From Xiphydria camelus (taxonomy: Eukaryota > Arthropoda > Insecta > Hymenoptera > Xiphydriidae), in contig OY783191.1 in assembly GCA_963678675.1 (NCBI GenBank), positions 21,812,024 to 21,876,023 on the forward strand: a stretch of DNA of 64,000 bases, written 5' to 3'. Of the stretch, positions 13,330 through 24,410 are shown piece by piece (position 1 is the first letter of the stretch; each line of letters begins with the position of its first letter). Position numbers and translations under genes: made by a program. Under the pieces are notes generated by a model, which worked only from the letters and a program-made list of their open reading frames with translations, had not been told where the DNA came from and searched no databases.

Positions 13330-13960
13330 TCGACTTTTTGAACACCCTATATAAGATTTACTAACTCAGAAACCTTCGTGGATATGTGTCCAATTGTTCC
13401 CCAAATTTTCATCGCAATCGGATGAACGGTTTAGGAAGGCATAATAATCATCCGTACCGGTACTTTTTGAACACCCTGTATAAGATTTACTAACTCAGAA
13501 ACCTTCGCGGGCATGCGTCCAACCATTCCCCAAAGTTTCATCGCAATCGGATGAATGGTTTAGGAAGGCATAATAATCATCAGTACTGGTACTTTTTGAA
13601 CACCCTGTATAAGATTTACTAACTCAGAAACTTTCGCGAGTATGCGTCCAACCATTCCCCAACTTTTCATCGCAATCGGATGAACGGTTTAGGAAGGCAT
13701 AATAATCATCAGTACCGGTACTTTTTGAACACCTTTTATAAGATTTGCTAACTCAGAAACCTTCGCGGGCATGCGTCCAGCCATTCCCCAAAGTTTCATC
13801 GCAATCGGATGAACGGTTTAGGAAGGCATAATAATCATCCGTACCGGTACTTTTTGAACACCCTGTATAAGATTTACTAACTCAGAAACCTTCGCGGGCA
13901 TGCGTCCAACCATTCCCCAAAGTTTCATCGCAATCGAATGAACGGTTTAGGAAGGCATTT
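13330..13960. repeat. Second 129-bp tandem array
   Basis: Five monomers of 129 bp (CTCAGAA anchors at 13365, 13494, 13623, 13752 and 13881) lie in the second retroposon-like unit. It is the same monomer family as the 11600-12640 array but with fewer copies, so copy number has changed since the units shared an ancestor. Confidence 0.9.
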
Positions 13961-16721
13961 GATATTACCTTAAAGGTCACGGTCAAGGTCAAATCCAATA
14001 CGACCAATGGATAGCCAAGGTAAAATCCTTAAAGTTTTATGTTAAACATTTTTCTCTAAAATGTTTTCCCGCTGAGATAATCGGCCGTACCGGGACTTTT
14101 TGAACACCCTATATAAGATTTACTAACTCAGAAACCATCGCGGGCATGCGTCCAACCATTTCCCAAAATTTCATCGCAATCGGATGAACGGTTTAGGAAG
14201 GCATAAGAGACATACAGACAGACAGACAGACAGACAAACATTCATTTTTATATATATAGATTACTGATGGATTATTAATAAATTAATTAATGAAAGTGAC
14301 TCTACTGGCTTGTGCTATTTTTCGTCTCGTATTTCCTTCCGCAAGATATTTGAATAAATGTACCCCTTCGATCTTTAATAGTTTAGTTGGAATAAGCAAG
14401 ACGGATAGTGGACAGAGTCTAGGCATTAGGAGACATACAAGATGTCACAATCAGCGGGACAGGATTTCGTGTAATCATAATTTATTAGAATTTCTTCATT
14501 CAGAAAATTAGCTCCCGCAGGGGTTATATTTTGTACTGTAAACTATGAGATGGATGTATCTCATCTAGAGCTACTAATGAAGTATAAAATATCAATTGAA
14601 CACAGATTTGTTGATACAGAAGCGATTACTATCCACTCAAATGTCCCCGCGATCGGATCAATTAAAAATAACGTTAAAGAACCACAACACGATGATTTCT
14701 ACACCGACATTTGCGGGAACGGCTCGTAATATCTCATATCAAGGCAACTACATCGCGACTTTCTGTTCCGCGATAGGCTTCGCTTCCTAAAAAAATGTTA
14801 CCTTCAATCGTCGTCGTCCAGTCCCAGGCCTTCGACAGATATTGGTCGCAGACAATACCACCGCTGGAAGGAGGGAGATCGGCTGAACGAGCATTAAGGC
14901 GAGGCGGAGGTGAAGGTTTATTTTGGATGGGGGGCTCGGTTGGGGATTAGTACCTCCCTCAAATTTCTGTGGAAAATTATATAAAATACATACATAACCG
15001 CGTCTCCTTACTCTTTTCCGTCGTTCCTCGACGCTCGTCTTCCTTTTGAAGGTGACTTGCAAGGAAACCGTTTCAGATGTACCTCGCCGATTTCGTTCAT
15101 TCTGTTATTATGTTATTCGACATCGAGGTCTAAGAGTATGCCTCCTAATGCCTAGACTCTGTCCACTATCCGTCTTGCTTATTCCAACCAAACTCTTCAA
15201 GATCGAAGGGGTACATTTATCCTAATATCTTGCGGAAGGAAATACGGGACGAAAAATAGCAAAAGCCAGTAGAGTCATTTTCATTAATTAATTTATTAAT
15301 CCACCAGTAATAATATATAAATGCAAGGTTAAATAACGAAAATAACGAGGAATAACGTAAAGCTGATAAAGCCTTATGAATATAAAATAATCGGACTGTA
15401 TTGTTACGAGAGTATTACAATAGGAAGGATGGAAGGGTTTTGGATCAAACTTAATATTATAAAATTATACTTCAAGGAATCACAGATGCATTATGTATAA
15501 GGATTAAGAGGGAAAGGATCAACGGCGACGAGTGATACAGAAACCGCCTCTAGTTGGAAGAATTCATTGTGATCGAGATTGGCTGCGGCACCAGTGTCGG
15601 CGTAAATCGATTACGATAACTGCTTCGAGTCACATTCACTTTTTATCCAAAACGCTCAAGGTTCTTCAGCCTTTGCTCATGATCCGGGCTGTCACCGCCA
15701 CCGCCAACACTGCTCCTTCCTTTTTCAGCGAGGCTCCCGTTCTTCTCCACCGTTCATACTCCTGACGTGATGCCGCTGTCGGGTGTCACATGAACTGGGC
15801 ATGATTTGCGACTGGGTGTAGACGGCCCGTTCTCTTGAACTCTTCGCACGTTGCTAGTACTGGTACCGTTTCAGGAACCCTTCGTGGTGACGACTTCCTC
15901 CTCCGTCTCATCGTCTCGTCTCTGTTATTTTTCTTCTTCCTTTTACTACACTCTCATTGCAAGTTTTGCTTCCGCCGATGCGTCTTTCTCTTACAGCTAT
16001 CCGAGTCGGTCTTGGACTGCCTTCGCTTTACAATAGTGCCCCTGTCGTCGATGCTGCTGCTGTCCTTGCTGCGACTACGACTCGAGTATCTGGAATCGTT
16101 GTCCACAGGAGCGGCTGCGTATCGCGATCGGCGAGATATCATTCAGGAGCTGGTGCGGAATTGAGCAGTGTCGACCAGCTGCTGCTGCTGTTCGTCACTG
16201 TCTTCCACATGGTTTTTCGGCGTTACTGCACTTTTCTTTCGCACTTCACTCACACTCCTTCTGTCAACGACTCTGCCGCGTTTTCTTTCCATGCCTTCCA
16301 ATTTTCACCTTGTGCTCAGACTTTAATTTCATTTCAATTGCACCTTTCGTCGCCGAGGCAGAGCTCGACCACTCTGGCGAGGACCACGTTGACGGTAGCC
16401 CCTTTCTCCATGACTGCCAGTCGCATCAGTTTCTCTCTGCAATTAGGTATCAGTCGTGTTATTTGGTTGAACATCGAAAAGAAACCATAATTATTATGTC
16501 TTATCGTTTCAAACAATTACTCACCATTATTTAAACATTCACAATTTTGAGGTTACACTTCGATCTCCCGCATTTATCTACCTCCCGCTTTTACCATTTC
16601 AAATATTTCGCTCGTACGTAGCGCCATCTTCCAAAGCCAACTCTAACTAAAACACTGCCGAAGTCAAATTTCAGAAAAATTCAGGTCGCTGCACCTGCTC
16701 GACCAGCCATTGGACATACGG

Positions 16722-17108
16722 TATATTAAGCCTATAACTCCTCTACGATGTAGTGAATGATAATTTTTTCGCTTTATTTAATAAATCTTGAACTTTTTTT
16801 GTGAAAAATTCATAAAACCGTAATTAGAGTAATTAGAAGAGTATTTCCCACTTTCTGCTTTCCTTTTTTGATCACTAATAAAAGAATATTTTATAAGAAG
16901 AATGACAAAATCTATTTATCCTAAATTTCACTGAAACCAAACTTTATTTCCAAAAATTGTTTACAACATGAATTACTACATTAAAAACTTAGGCATAGAC
17001 AAATAATCAATCGTTATTATTTATTAATTTTAATCCCCATATATATTCGCCCAAAATTTATTAGAACTATAGAGAATACATAGTATTTCGGCAGGCAAAA
17101 TTTTGTAT
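16722..17108. other. AT-rich non-coding spacer
   Basis: There is no open frame with coding character, no strong repeat and no recognisable element end apart from the fold-back boundary at 16721. Confidence 0.5.
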
Positions 17109-17399
17109 TCAATTTATTCCAACTCTATCGTTTACCGGTATGCCAATATATACTTCATTGTCTCCAATGTTCATAAAGACACACACAGTGTGTAAAGATT
17201 GTACTGGTACAGCCAAAATATTGTCGGTCACTTGAACTTTGCATAGACATTTCGTGGTCGCATAAGTGAATCGATCACCTGTGGCCTGAAAAACCTCCGC
17301 AATTTGAACTTCTTGAGTGATACTGAAGTGTTGATCAATGTAGTGACATACCGGAAGCAGACAATGACATTCTCTCATAGCTTTAATAAAATAGCTGCG
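17109..17399 (-). pseudogene. Unidentified protein fragment, coding-like
   Basis: On the minus strand ~97 codons from about 17399 to stop 17109 have coding-like composition, including the pieces CHYIDQHFSI, FTYATTKCLCKV, LAVPVQSLHTV and VYIGIPVND. The longer frame that runs into it from 17522 passes through the tRNA-like module at 17439-17512, so its first ~40 residues are unlikely to be real. I do not recognise the family. It may be the last exon of a mobile-element protein; no second exon or TIR was found nearby. Confidence 0.35.
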
Positions 17400-17438
17400 T
17401 ACCTTATAGGCAAGTTTATTTTGCCAGTTGTCAAGCAA

Positions 17439-17520
17439 CCGAGTATGGCTACACTGGTAGCGTGCTGGACTCGCATGCTCAAGGACCCGGGTTCGATTTC
17501 CCCGAAGTGTTTTTTTTTTC
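17439..17520 (+). ncRNA. tRNA-like module with pol III boxes and T-run
   Basis: An A-box-like TGGCTACACTGG (from 17446) is followed 44 bases later by a B-box-like GGTTCGATTTCC, and then by a run of about ten T at 17510-17519, which would terminate RNA polymerase III. The D-arm pairs perfectly (GCTA with TAGC). The T-arm and acceptor stem do not close by eye, so this is a tRNA-derived sequence rather than a functional tRNA. It could be the head of a SINE. Confidence 0.5.
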
Positions 17521-17840
17521 ATTACGAAATTGTTAAATTTTTGTTACAACGTACGGAAACGAACGTGCAAACACTTCGTAAATTTATTGTGAATGCACTG
17601 TGTCTTCATAAGATTTTTAAATTAAAAAATAGCAAAATTAATATAATAATGATATTTCAAACAGTGCAAATTGTACCGAATTATTCCATAAATAATGAAT
17701 GAATAATTATCATAATCGCTATTGTTTTGAAAAAGAAAGTATCAAATTATTTTATAAAATTTAATGAGAAGAACCTTCGAGAGCAGTCACTGTCATGTTC
17801 GGTTTCTATATATGACTGGAGTCGACCAACACCACTCGAA

Positions 17841-17961
17841 GAGTCGGTGGCTCAATTGGTAGAGTGCGAAAGCATTCCCAGTTTCGAAGCAGCTCGTCCT
17901 TAAAGATCGCAGGTTCGAGTCCCGGTAGGGTATATCCTAGTGGTGTCGGTTTTTTTTTTCA
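17841..17961 (+). ncRNA. Second tRNA-like module with T-run
   Basis: A-box-like TGGCTCAATTGG (from 17848) forms a 4-bp D-stem (GCTC with GAGT, one wobble). A B-box-like GGTTCGAGTCCC is near 17912, with a longer-than-normal middle part, and about ten T follow at 17950-17959. The acceptor stem is not complementary. It is tRNA-derived and not the same sequence as the 17439 module. Confidence 0.5.
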
Positions 17962-18410
17962 TATATGATGCAATATAAAGGCACTGCGTGCGTTCCCTTT
18001 TTTGCAATCCCTCAGTGAGGATCCAGAGGTTCAAATTATAATTTAAATTTCGACTCGAGTAAGGTTTATTTCACTGAAAACTGCACCCCCTTATTTCCTC
18101 CTTAAACCTCGGATTCGGGAAATAACTCGACGTTGTAGGTGCTAAGCAGGGCCTAGTTTTCAATGTAATTTAAGACCTGGTTTCATCCTTTACCTCCTAC
18201 TGAGGTAGGAGGTTTAGGGTCTACTCAGGTTCAATTTGACGACTCGGGCAGTATATAGTGCGCTAGGCTTAATGAAAGCGAATTAAGAATTTTATGATCT
18301 ATCCTTTTTCCTTTACTGGTACTAGCATCTGCGTGTAGAGTTTGAATTGTTCTAATTCTAACAAGGAAACTATTCCGATTGATCCTCGCCAATTTTTATG
18401 AAATTTACAC

Positions 18411-19684
18411 CGAATGTCTGATGACAAAAGTTGACTTCAGTAGTTTTTATTAAACCGAACTCGAGCCATTTATAATCAGAGTTAGCTTCGTAAGAGCGCA
18501 CTGCAAAAGAACGAAAAGTTGGAAACGTCTAATTTCCCGATAGCTGTCAATTTAGCAGATCGAGTTGTTTGGTTCAATCTCAAAATCGTGAATTTTTAAA
18601 TAAAAGTAAAGAATCTTGGAAGTGTTAAACAATAATCGTTCGGGTTTTTTTCGGTGAAATTCCCTAAGTATTTCAAAGTCATTGTTACGTATTGAAACCG
18701 GTATCCGATTTGCATATTAAGTATACCTGCACGACGAGTGGGTTACAAGACTTTCATGAAGTCTTTAACTGTTTCTTTACATATCCTCTGGTACAGATGC
18801 AAACGAAGGGGATGTAACTCGTGTCCTATCCTGAAGAAGATGACTCGGTGGACATCAGACAATATTGGACTTGTCCCCGAATGCCTATCACTCACGATAT
18901 ATTAATTGCAATCTTCGCTTCCTGTTTCAATTATTCAAGTGTTAAATAACTTTTACTTCTCTTTCAAGCTATTTACTTTTCACAAATTGTTCATCATAGG
19001 GAGCAGTGATCGATGATTGCGAATAATCATAGACAAGTTCGTATATTAAAACCGAAAAACAATTCAGTGTGCCTAACTATTGCTGCAATTACATAACAGT
19101 TGCAAAGCATGGACCATTAGCAAATGAGTTTACAGCATCCGATGTTTTACATCAGCCTTATCTCTTTTGGAACAATCATCGCCTGAACTCGTGGTCTATT
19201 CTGCGATTAACTTTAACGTAAGCGTGATTCTGTTCGGTCGATGATTTTTGCAAAAGATGCAAAGCTGATGTAAAACATCAGACGCTATAAACTCATTTGC
19301 TAGTGGTCCATGTTTTACAACTATCACATAATTGCAGCAATAGTTCGACACACTGAATTGCCTTTCAGTTTCAATAACAACAGTTTTGAAGAAGTTGGGG
19401 AATTTCACCAAAAAGAACTCGAACGATTTTTCCTTAACACTTCCAAAATTCTTCACTATTATTTAAAAATTTACGATTTCAAGGTTAGATCAAACACCTC
19501 AGTCTGCCGAATTAACAGCTATCAGAAAATCAGAAGTTTCAAACTTCGCTTTTTCGAAGCGCACTCTCGCAAAGCTAACTCTAACTATGAATGACTCGTA
19601 CACCGTCTAAACACTGCTGAAATCAAATTTCAGGGAATTTTAGGATTCAGCACCTACTCGGTTTGCCCTTAACCATTCGGTATA
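18411..19684. mobile_element. Fold-back element, same family as 9777-16721
   Basis: The left end ACCGAATGTCTGATG and the right end (complement CATTCGGT) resemble the larger element's ends. Arms share GACTTCAGTAG, AGTTAGCTTCG and TAGCTGTCAATT. A second inverted pair lies inside (about 19070-19160 versus 19250-19360). It is old and diverged, with no coding region. Confidence 0.6.
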
Positions 19685-20262
19685 ATATGTTATGGAAGAG
19701 ATAAAAGTATTAGACACGTCATTTTTTTATTGGCAGAGATACGTCCTACATACTATATTTAGGGGGTTAATTCACTCTTGAAAACTCGCTTTTTTCCTTT
19801 CTCGTTAAAAATTCAGTCTAAAAGAGATCGCAGTGAATGATGAATTGCAAAAATATTCATTCTTTTGTGCTCCTTCAATCTGTGTAAAAAACAAATTTCA
19901 GAAATAAAAATTTTATGCCCACTTAAAAAACACATTGTTTGTGCTGTACTTTTCGTGTTTAATCTTAAACATGTTTTTAATTTATAAATCTTGTAAAGCG
20001 GAAAAAATATGAGATACGCCTTTTTGCGTTTTCGCGATAAACCATTTCTTTAGGCAAGACACCACCCCTACATGCACAAGAATCGGAGATATGTCAAGGA
20101 TCACTTGAGTTTACGAAGCATGCTATAAGATTTTGCGGTCGCTTCCTGCGCGTTTCAATTCAAAATTTTGGCAGTTTTAGGCACAACAGTCCATGTAGTC
20201 GTAGCTGGCGATTATTGTGTCGAAGGTGTACAATACTCCACTCTTCCGAAAATTAGTAGTCA

Positions 20263-20426
20263 TAATTCGCTTGCTGAATGTAATAGTGGCATAAGTCAAC
20301 AAAAATGAATTCTGACATTTTGTCAACATTTATGGTTTTATAGTTACTAGAGTTCATTGTTGACAAAATGTCAGAGTTCATGGTTTTTTGACTTGTGCCA
20401 CTATTGCATTCAGCAAACGAATTATT
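20263..20426. mobile_element. Small hairpin element (~164 bp)
   Basis: Two ~70-bp inverted arms run inward from ATAATTCG(C/T)TTGCTGAATG to TGACATTTTGTCAAC. It is a MITE-like palindrome with no coding capacity; flanking duplications are unclear. Confidence 0.65.
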
Positions 20427-20440
20427 AAGGAGCCTCCGTC

Positions 20441-22436
20441 GCACAGTGGGCTACATCTAGAAAAATGTGGACAAAAATATAATGGGTCATTCTTTACATT
20501 TAAAATTTTGCAGACAGCTATTATTTACGTCCCTGATGACGAATCCGTTTCCGCATTTTTTAAAAAACAAAAGGCGTGGGCTAAATCTCGAAAAATTTGG
20601 ACAAAAATAAAAAACTGATGTCGAACTATGACGGAGTTTTTACTTATTTCTCAAAGAGGGAGCCTCAATACATGCTTTATCAAAAGGTAAGATAGGTAGC
20701 TATCAATCCTGCGCGTATGTGACATGTGTGTGACATTAATTTGGCTCAATGGAAGGTGCTCCTGAAGGTAAGTAGTATGTTTGCATATATTTTGACATTT
20801 TAAAATAATGACCTTTTCTCATTAAACAAAACGATTAAAAACTGCGATTTACAGCATTTTTTAAAATAACTTATTGGTAGAAATCATTAAAAATAGTTTA
20901 TCGCCCGCTACCGCCCAATCTAGTTTTATATTCATTGCATAGTTAATACCTTATAAAAAAGGAATTTTGGAGAAGTGTGCGCCAAAACTTGTCTATACGA
21001 TTTCGGCACAGCCTGAATCATTACCGCGCGCATTTTAGAGCCTGTGAGAAGTTATGCGAAAAAGAGTGCGGAGCGTATAATCGGTCCTCTTCACACCGGT
21101 ATCGCGGGACTTTACCTAGTTACTTTTTACAAACAAAAACGGATTTATAATCAGCGACCCAAAAAACCTCAACATTCTAAGTTTTGGGAAAAACTTAAAT
21201 TTTTTAAGGAGTTCCACCATATTGGATTCGCCATTTTGTTTTTAAAACGTACGAAAACGAATTCGAAATTAGCAACCCAAGAAAACCCAGAATCTGCAGT
21301 TTTTAAAAAATCTGATACGGTTTTCACGAAAGGGTCTGCCATATTGGATCTGCCATTTTGATTTTGAAACATATGAAAACGGATTTCTGATCAATGACCC
21401 AAAAAAACCCATACTCCTCATTTTCGGAGAAAATTAATAATTTTTTACAATAGGGTTTGCCATATACCGCATGTCCTATGGCCAACCGCGCAGGTGAGCT
21501 GTGACCTGAATTCTTGACTTCGGCAGTATTTATGGTACAGTTAGAGTAGGCTTCAGACGAGTGCGCTGCATAAGAACGAATAATGTCGACTACTCTTCTA
21601 ATAGCTGTCAATTCGGGAGATCGAAGCGTTTCGTGTAACCTCAAAATCGTAAAGTTTTGAAGTAGTAGTGAATAATTTGTAGAAGTGATGAGAAATAATC
21701 ATAAATAATCTTCCGAATTGACACCTTAGGTATCGCTTACGCCACTTCGTAAAACTACTTCCTAGACACGCGCGGTGCTAGCGCGGAAATAATTTCTGAA
21801 ACAAATAGGCATGAGGCGTGTAATTCGGTTGGACATCGAAAAAACCCGAATGATTGTTTACTCTCACTTCTGACCATTACTTACCATTTATTCAAAGATT
21901 CACGATTTCGAGCTTAGACTTCGATCTCCCGAATTGATAGCCATCGGGAGATTAGACGTTTCACACTTTTCGTAAGAACGCAGCGTAAGAGCGAAAAGCG
22001 TCGTCTGATTTCCCGATGACTGTCACAATTCGGAAGATTATTTATGATTATTTCTCATCACTTCTACAAATTATTCACTACTAATTCAAAACTTTACGAT
22101 TTTGAGGTTACACGAAACGCTTCTATCTCCCGAATTGACAGCTATTAGAGGAGCAGTCGACACTTTTCGTTCTTATGCAGCGGACTCGTCTGAAGCCGAC
22201 TCTAACTGTACCATAAATACTGCCGAAGTCAAGAATTCAGGTCGCAGCTCACCTGCGCGGTTGGCCATAGGACATGCGGTATATTGGATATATTGAACCG
22301 CCATTTTGTTTTTTAAAAAAATGCGGAAACGGATTCGTCATCAGGGACGTAAATAATAGCTGTCTGCCAAATTTTAAATGTAAAGAATGACCCATTATAT
22401 TTTTGTCCACATTTTTCCAGATCTAGCCCACTGTGC
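20441..22436. mobile_element. Element with ~135-bp TIRs enclosing repeats and a nested fold-back
   Basis: The left end (GCACAGTGGGCTACATCTAG, 20441) is repeated inverted at 22298-22436 (ending CTAGCCCACTGTGC). The interior holds a degenerate ~110-120-bp tandem repeat (about 21150-21470, GCCATATTGGAT cores) into which the 21476-22280 fold-back has inserted. There is no transposase. Similar CCATATTGGAT units on the other strand occur at 60001-60490. Confidence 0.65.
21476..22280. mobile_element. 805-bp fold-back with 4-bp ATAT target duplication
   Basis: Near-perfect inverted arms start ACCGCATGTCCTATGGCC and are flanked by ATAT on both sides (21472-21475 and 22281-22284). The flanks rejoin into the repeat core GCCATATTGGAT seen elsewhere in the same tandem array, which fixes the boundaries. 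Arms contain the family motifs GACTTCGGCAG, AGTTAGAGT and TAGCTGTCAATTCGG. It is the cleanest copy of the family also seen at 9777 and 18411. Confidence 0.8.
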
Positions 22437-22449
22437 ATCGGTTCTAGGG

Positions 22450-23890
22450 ACTTTTTCCGCGACATTTGAGAATGATCTCGCTGTAGGTAAAATAGTGGAA
22501 CTTATTGGTATAGTAACGCGGAAGAGTCCCTAGCGTATTTACTGTGGCTAAAATGTAACTAAAATATTCCCGGTTATTCCAGAAATTTTTTTCACCGAAC
22601 TTAAACTAAAATGTAACTAATATAATTGTGGTTTTTTTTCGGTTAAGGAGCAACATCAGTACTCTACGGGGTGAGGCGAGAAGAGGGAAAGAACAAAGCT
22701 TTCGACGCGTATTGCCAATATCAGATAATTAAATTTTAGTTCACTCAAAAATTATACACTACGCAACAAAATTATCGCAACAACTTATTTTACTCTAAAA
22801 ATTGTCAAACTTCGGAAGCCCGTAGCACAGCGAAAAATCATCGTATCCCTATCTTTTTTTTTTTTAATTAAAGCTTAAAATCTCAGCTTTACTATCCCAA
22901 AGTTTATTTTTCGATTTAAAGCACCGAGAGATTAAGAGACCCTGAAAATCAAGGTCATCTTTTGAAACTTAAAAATTTGCAGTTTGCGCGTTGGCACGTA
23001 GTTACACATTTTTTTTAAAAATTCTGATCACAGAAAATGAAAGTTCAACTCTCTTTACCTTTAATTTAAAAAAAAATTTTACTTTCCGATTTTTCTACAC
23101 CATTCTACAGCGTTTTAAATTAAAAAACTGAAAATCCCGGTTTTTGGGAGTATTACTTGACACTAACTCTAACTACCGACTCGACTTCTACCGGTATACA
23201 GGTAAATGAGAGTACCGACCAAGCCCGGTCGATGGTAAATTTCAAGGTCCCTGCAATTGTGCGGTGCTGCGCGGGTCATGCTGTATTAGTCTCGGGTTTG
23301 AATCCTAGCGCACCGTCTGACCTCTCCTTTGACGTTACGCGCTATTGCCACGTTTTCCCCTATTCGTTCAAAAATTCCGTTTTCTCGAAACCTTTTACTA
23401 AATTACACAAAAGCTACTAAGTGAAATTGGTTTAAACTGTGCAGGATAGAAGTTTATAACTACATGCAAAATAAAACGTTTTCTTTTTACCATTTCTTCC
23501 ATTTTAAGAGCCAATATTATTACTATCAAATCATCGGCCCATAAGGTTCCATGTTAATCAGTGACTTTTCAAACATGAATAAAAAAAACGGTTAAGTGAA
23601 TTTCTTTCAAATTTTTACAGTAGCGTTCTGATGAAGTGAAGATTATAAGAAAAAAAATCTTAGTAATTGGTCCATTTTCATTTCACTGATGTTCCTTCTT
23701 AAATTGTGGGATAAAATACTGAAATAAAAAATAATTATGGTTATCACTACGTTTCTTTTCATTTCAGTAAGTTTTTAATTGGGGCATTTTCGTTTTATAA
23801 CTAAAAATTAATCATAAATTAATAACACGACTTTGGTTACATAACCAAGGAAGAACTGTTACATCACTCGTATGAACCATATTATTACAT
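22450..23890. other. Non-coding stretch
   Basis: I see no gene. A B-box-like GGGTTTGAATCC near 23295 lacks a convincing A-box at the right distance. The 87-codon frame at 23157-23420 has no domain. The remainder is AT-rich. Confidence 0.45.
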
Positions 23891-23891
23891 T

Positions 23892-24013
23892 TGAGGAGCA
23901 CAGTTCCAAAACTCGTTTAGTCCATTCGCAGTTTGTCCTATAATTGCTAATAGTTTAGCGATTATAAGACAAACTGCGAATGGACTAAATGAGTTTTGGA
24001 ACTGTGCTCCTCA
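23892..24013. mobile_element. 122-bp hairpin MITE
   Basis: Two ~55-bp arms (TGAGGAGCACAGTTCCAAAA and its complement) are separated by a few bases around 23950. It is nearly perfect, implying a recent insertion or hairpin maintenance. No coding capacity. Confidence 0.75.
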
Positions 24014-24410
24014 TTTATTTTCGATTACATTATGGTTGAAAAAATTCTAGAAATTGCGATTATTCCTTGGTACTTTTGTAGTGAAAATGCGGTAAAAATT
24101 GAAATGTAACCAGATTGTTTCATTCTTTTAACTGTTACCAAAAAGTAACCAAATTATGTCCAAATTTGTAGGCTATATTAGATACGCTAGGGGTATATCA
24201 TTCCTAAATTTTATCGTTATTCGAATCGCAGACAAAATTTATCATTACATAAGTATACGGGAGGATCGGTCGAAACTCCAGGGGAGCGTATTGTACACAA
24301 GATAATAATGTTAAAAAAACTCATATGTTCTTATCCGATTTCCATTTGTTTTCAAGTTACAGCGTAATTAATAATTTTTATTTAGTATTCTACTTGTATC
24401 CAATTTTCAG

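Larger units (their letters stand above)
11196..14259. mobile_element. Insertion of two head-to-tail retroposon-like units with TSD ATTACT
   Basis: Two units (11196-12929 and 12930-14259) each start with AGCAGCCCGTCCCGGCTTCG, followed by a GCACGGG complement that forms a short hairpin, and end with a GACAGACAGACA tract, CATTTTTA and a TA run. The pair is flanked by ATTACT (11190-11195 and 14260-14265), and the mirror arm of the host fold-back lacks the insert, so both units entered as one block or duplicated after entry. The TA-rich tail suggests a retroposon, but there is no coding region and the class is uncertain. A third copy in reverse orientation lies at 31276-31886. Confidence 0.7.
9777..16721. 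mobile_element. Large fold-back element with ~1.5-kb inverted arms
   Basis: The left arm (9777-11195, continuing 14260-~14430) and the right arm (~15165-16721) are near-identical inverted copies. They begin with CCGTATGTCCAATGG and differ by a few substitutions and by the length of a CAG run. The left arm is interrupted by the 11196-14259 insertion. Each arm carries ~0.6 kb with an Arg/Ser-rich frame (about 10354-10551 and its mirror 15954-16142) plus antisense frames; none is a recognised protein and I treat them as non-coding or captured sequence. A ~0.7-kb central spacer (14430-15165) is not obviously coding. Shorter relatives with the same end motif are at 18411-19684 and 21476-22280. Superfamily unknown. 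Confidence 0.75.

Noticed and set aside
11600..13960. CRISPR-like regular repeats
   Set aside because: Repeats are contiguous 129-bp monomers without unique spacers, in eukaryotic DNA.
23157..23420. tRNA-like segment and 87-codon ORF
   Set aside because: Only a B-box-like sequence is present; no A-box at the right distance and no T-run. The ORF has no domain.
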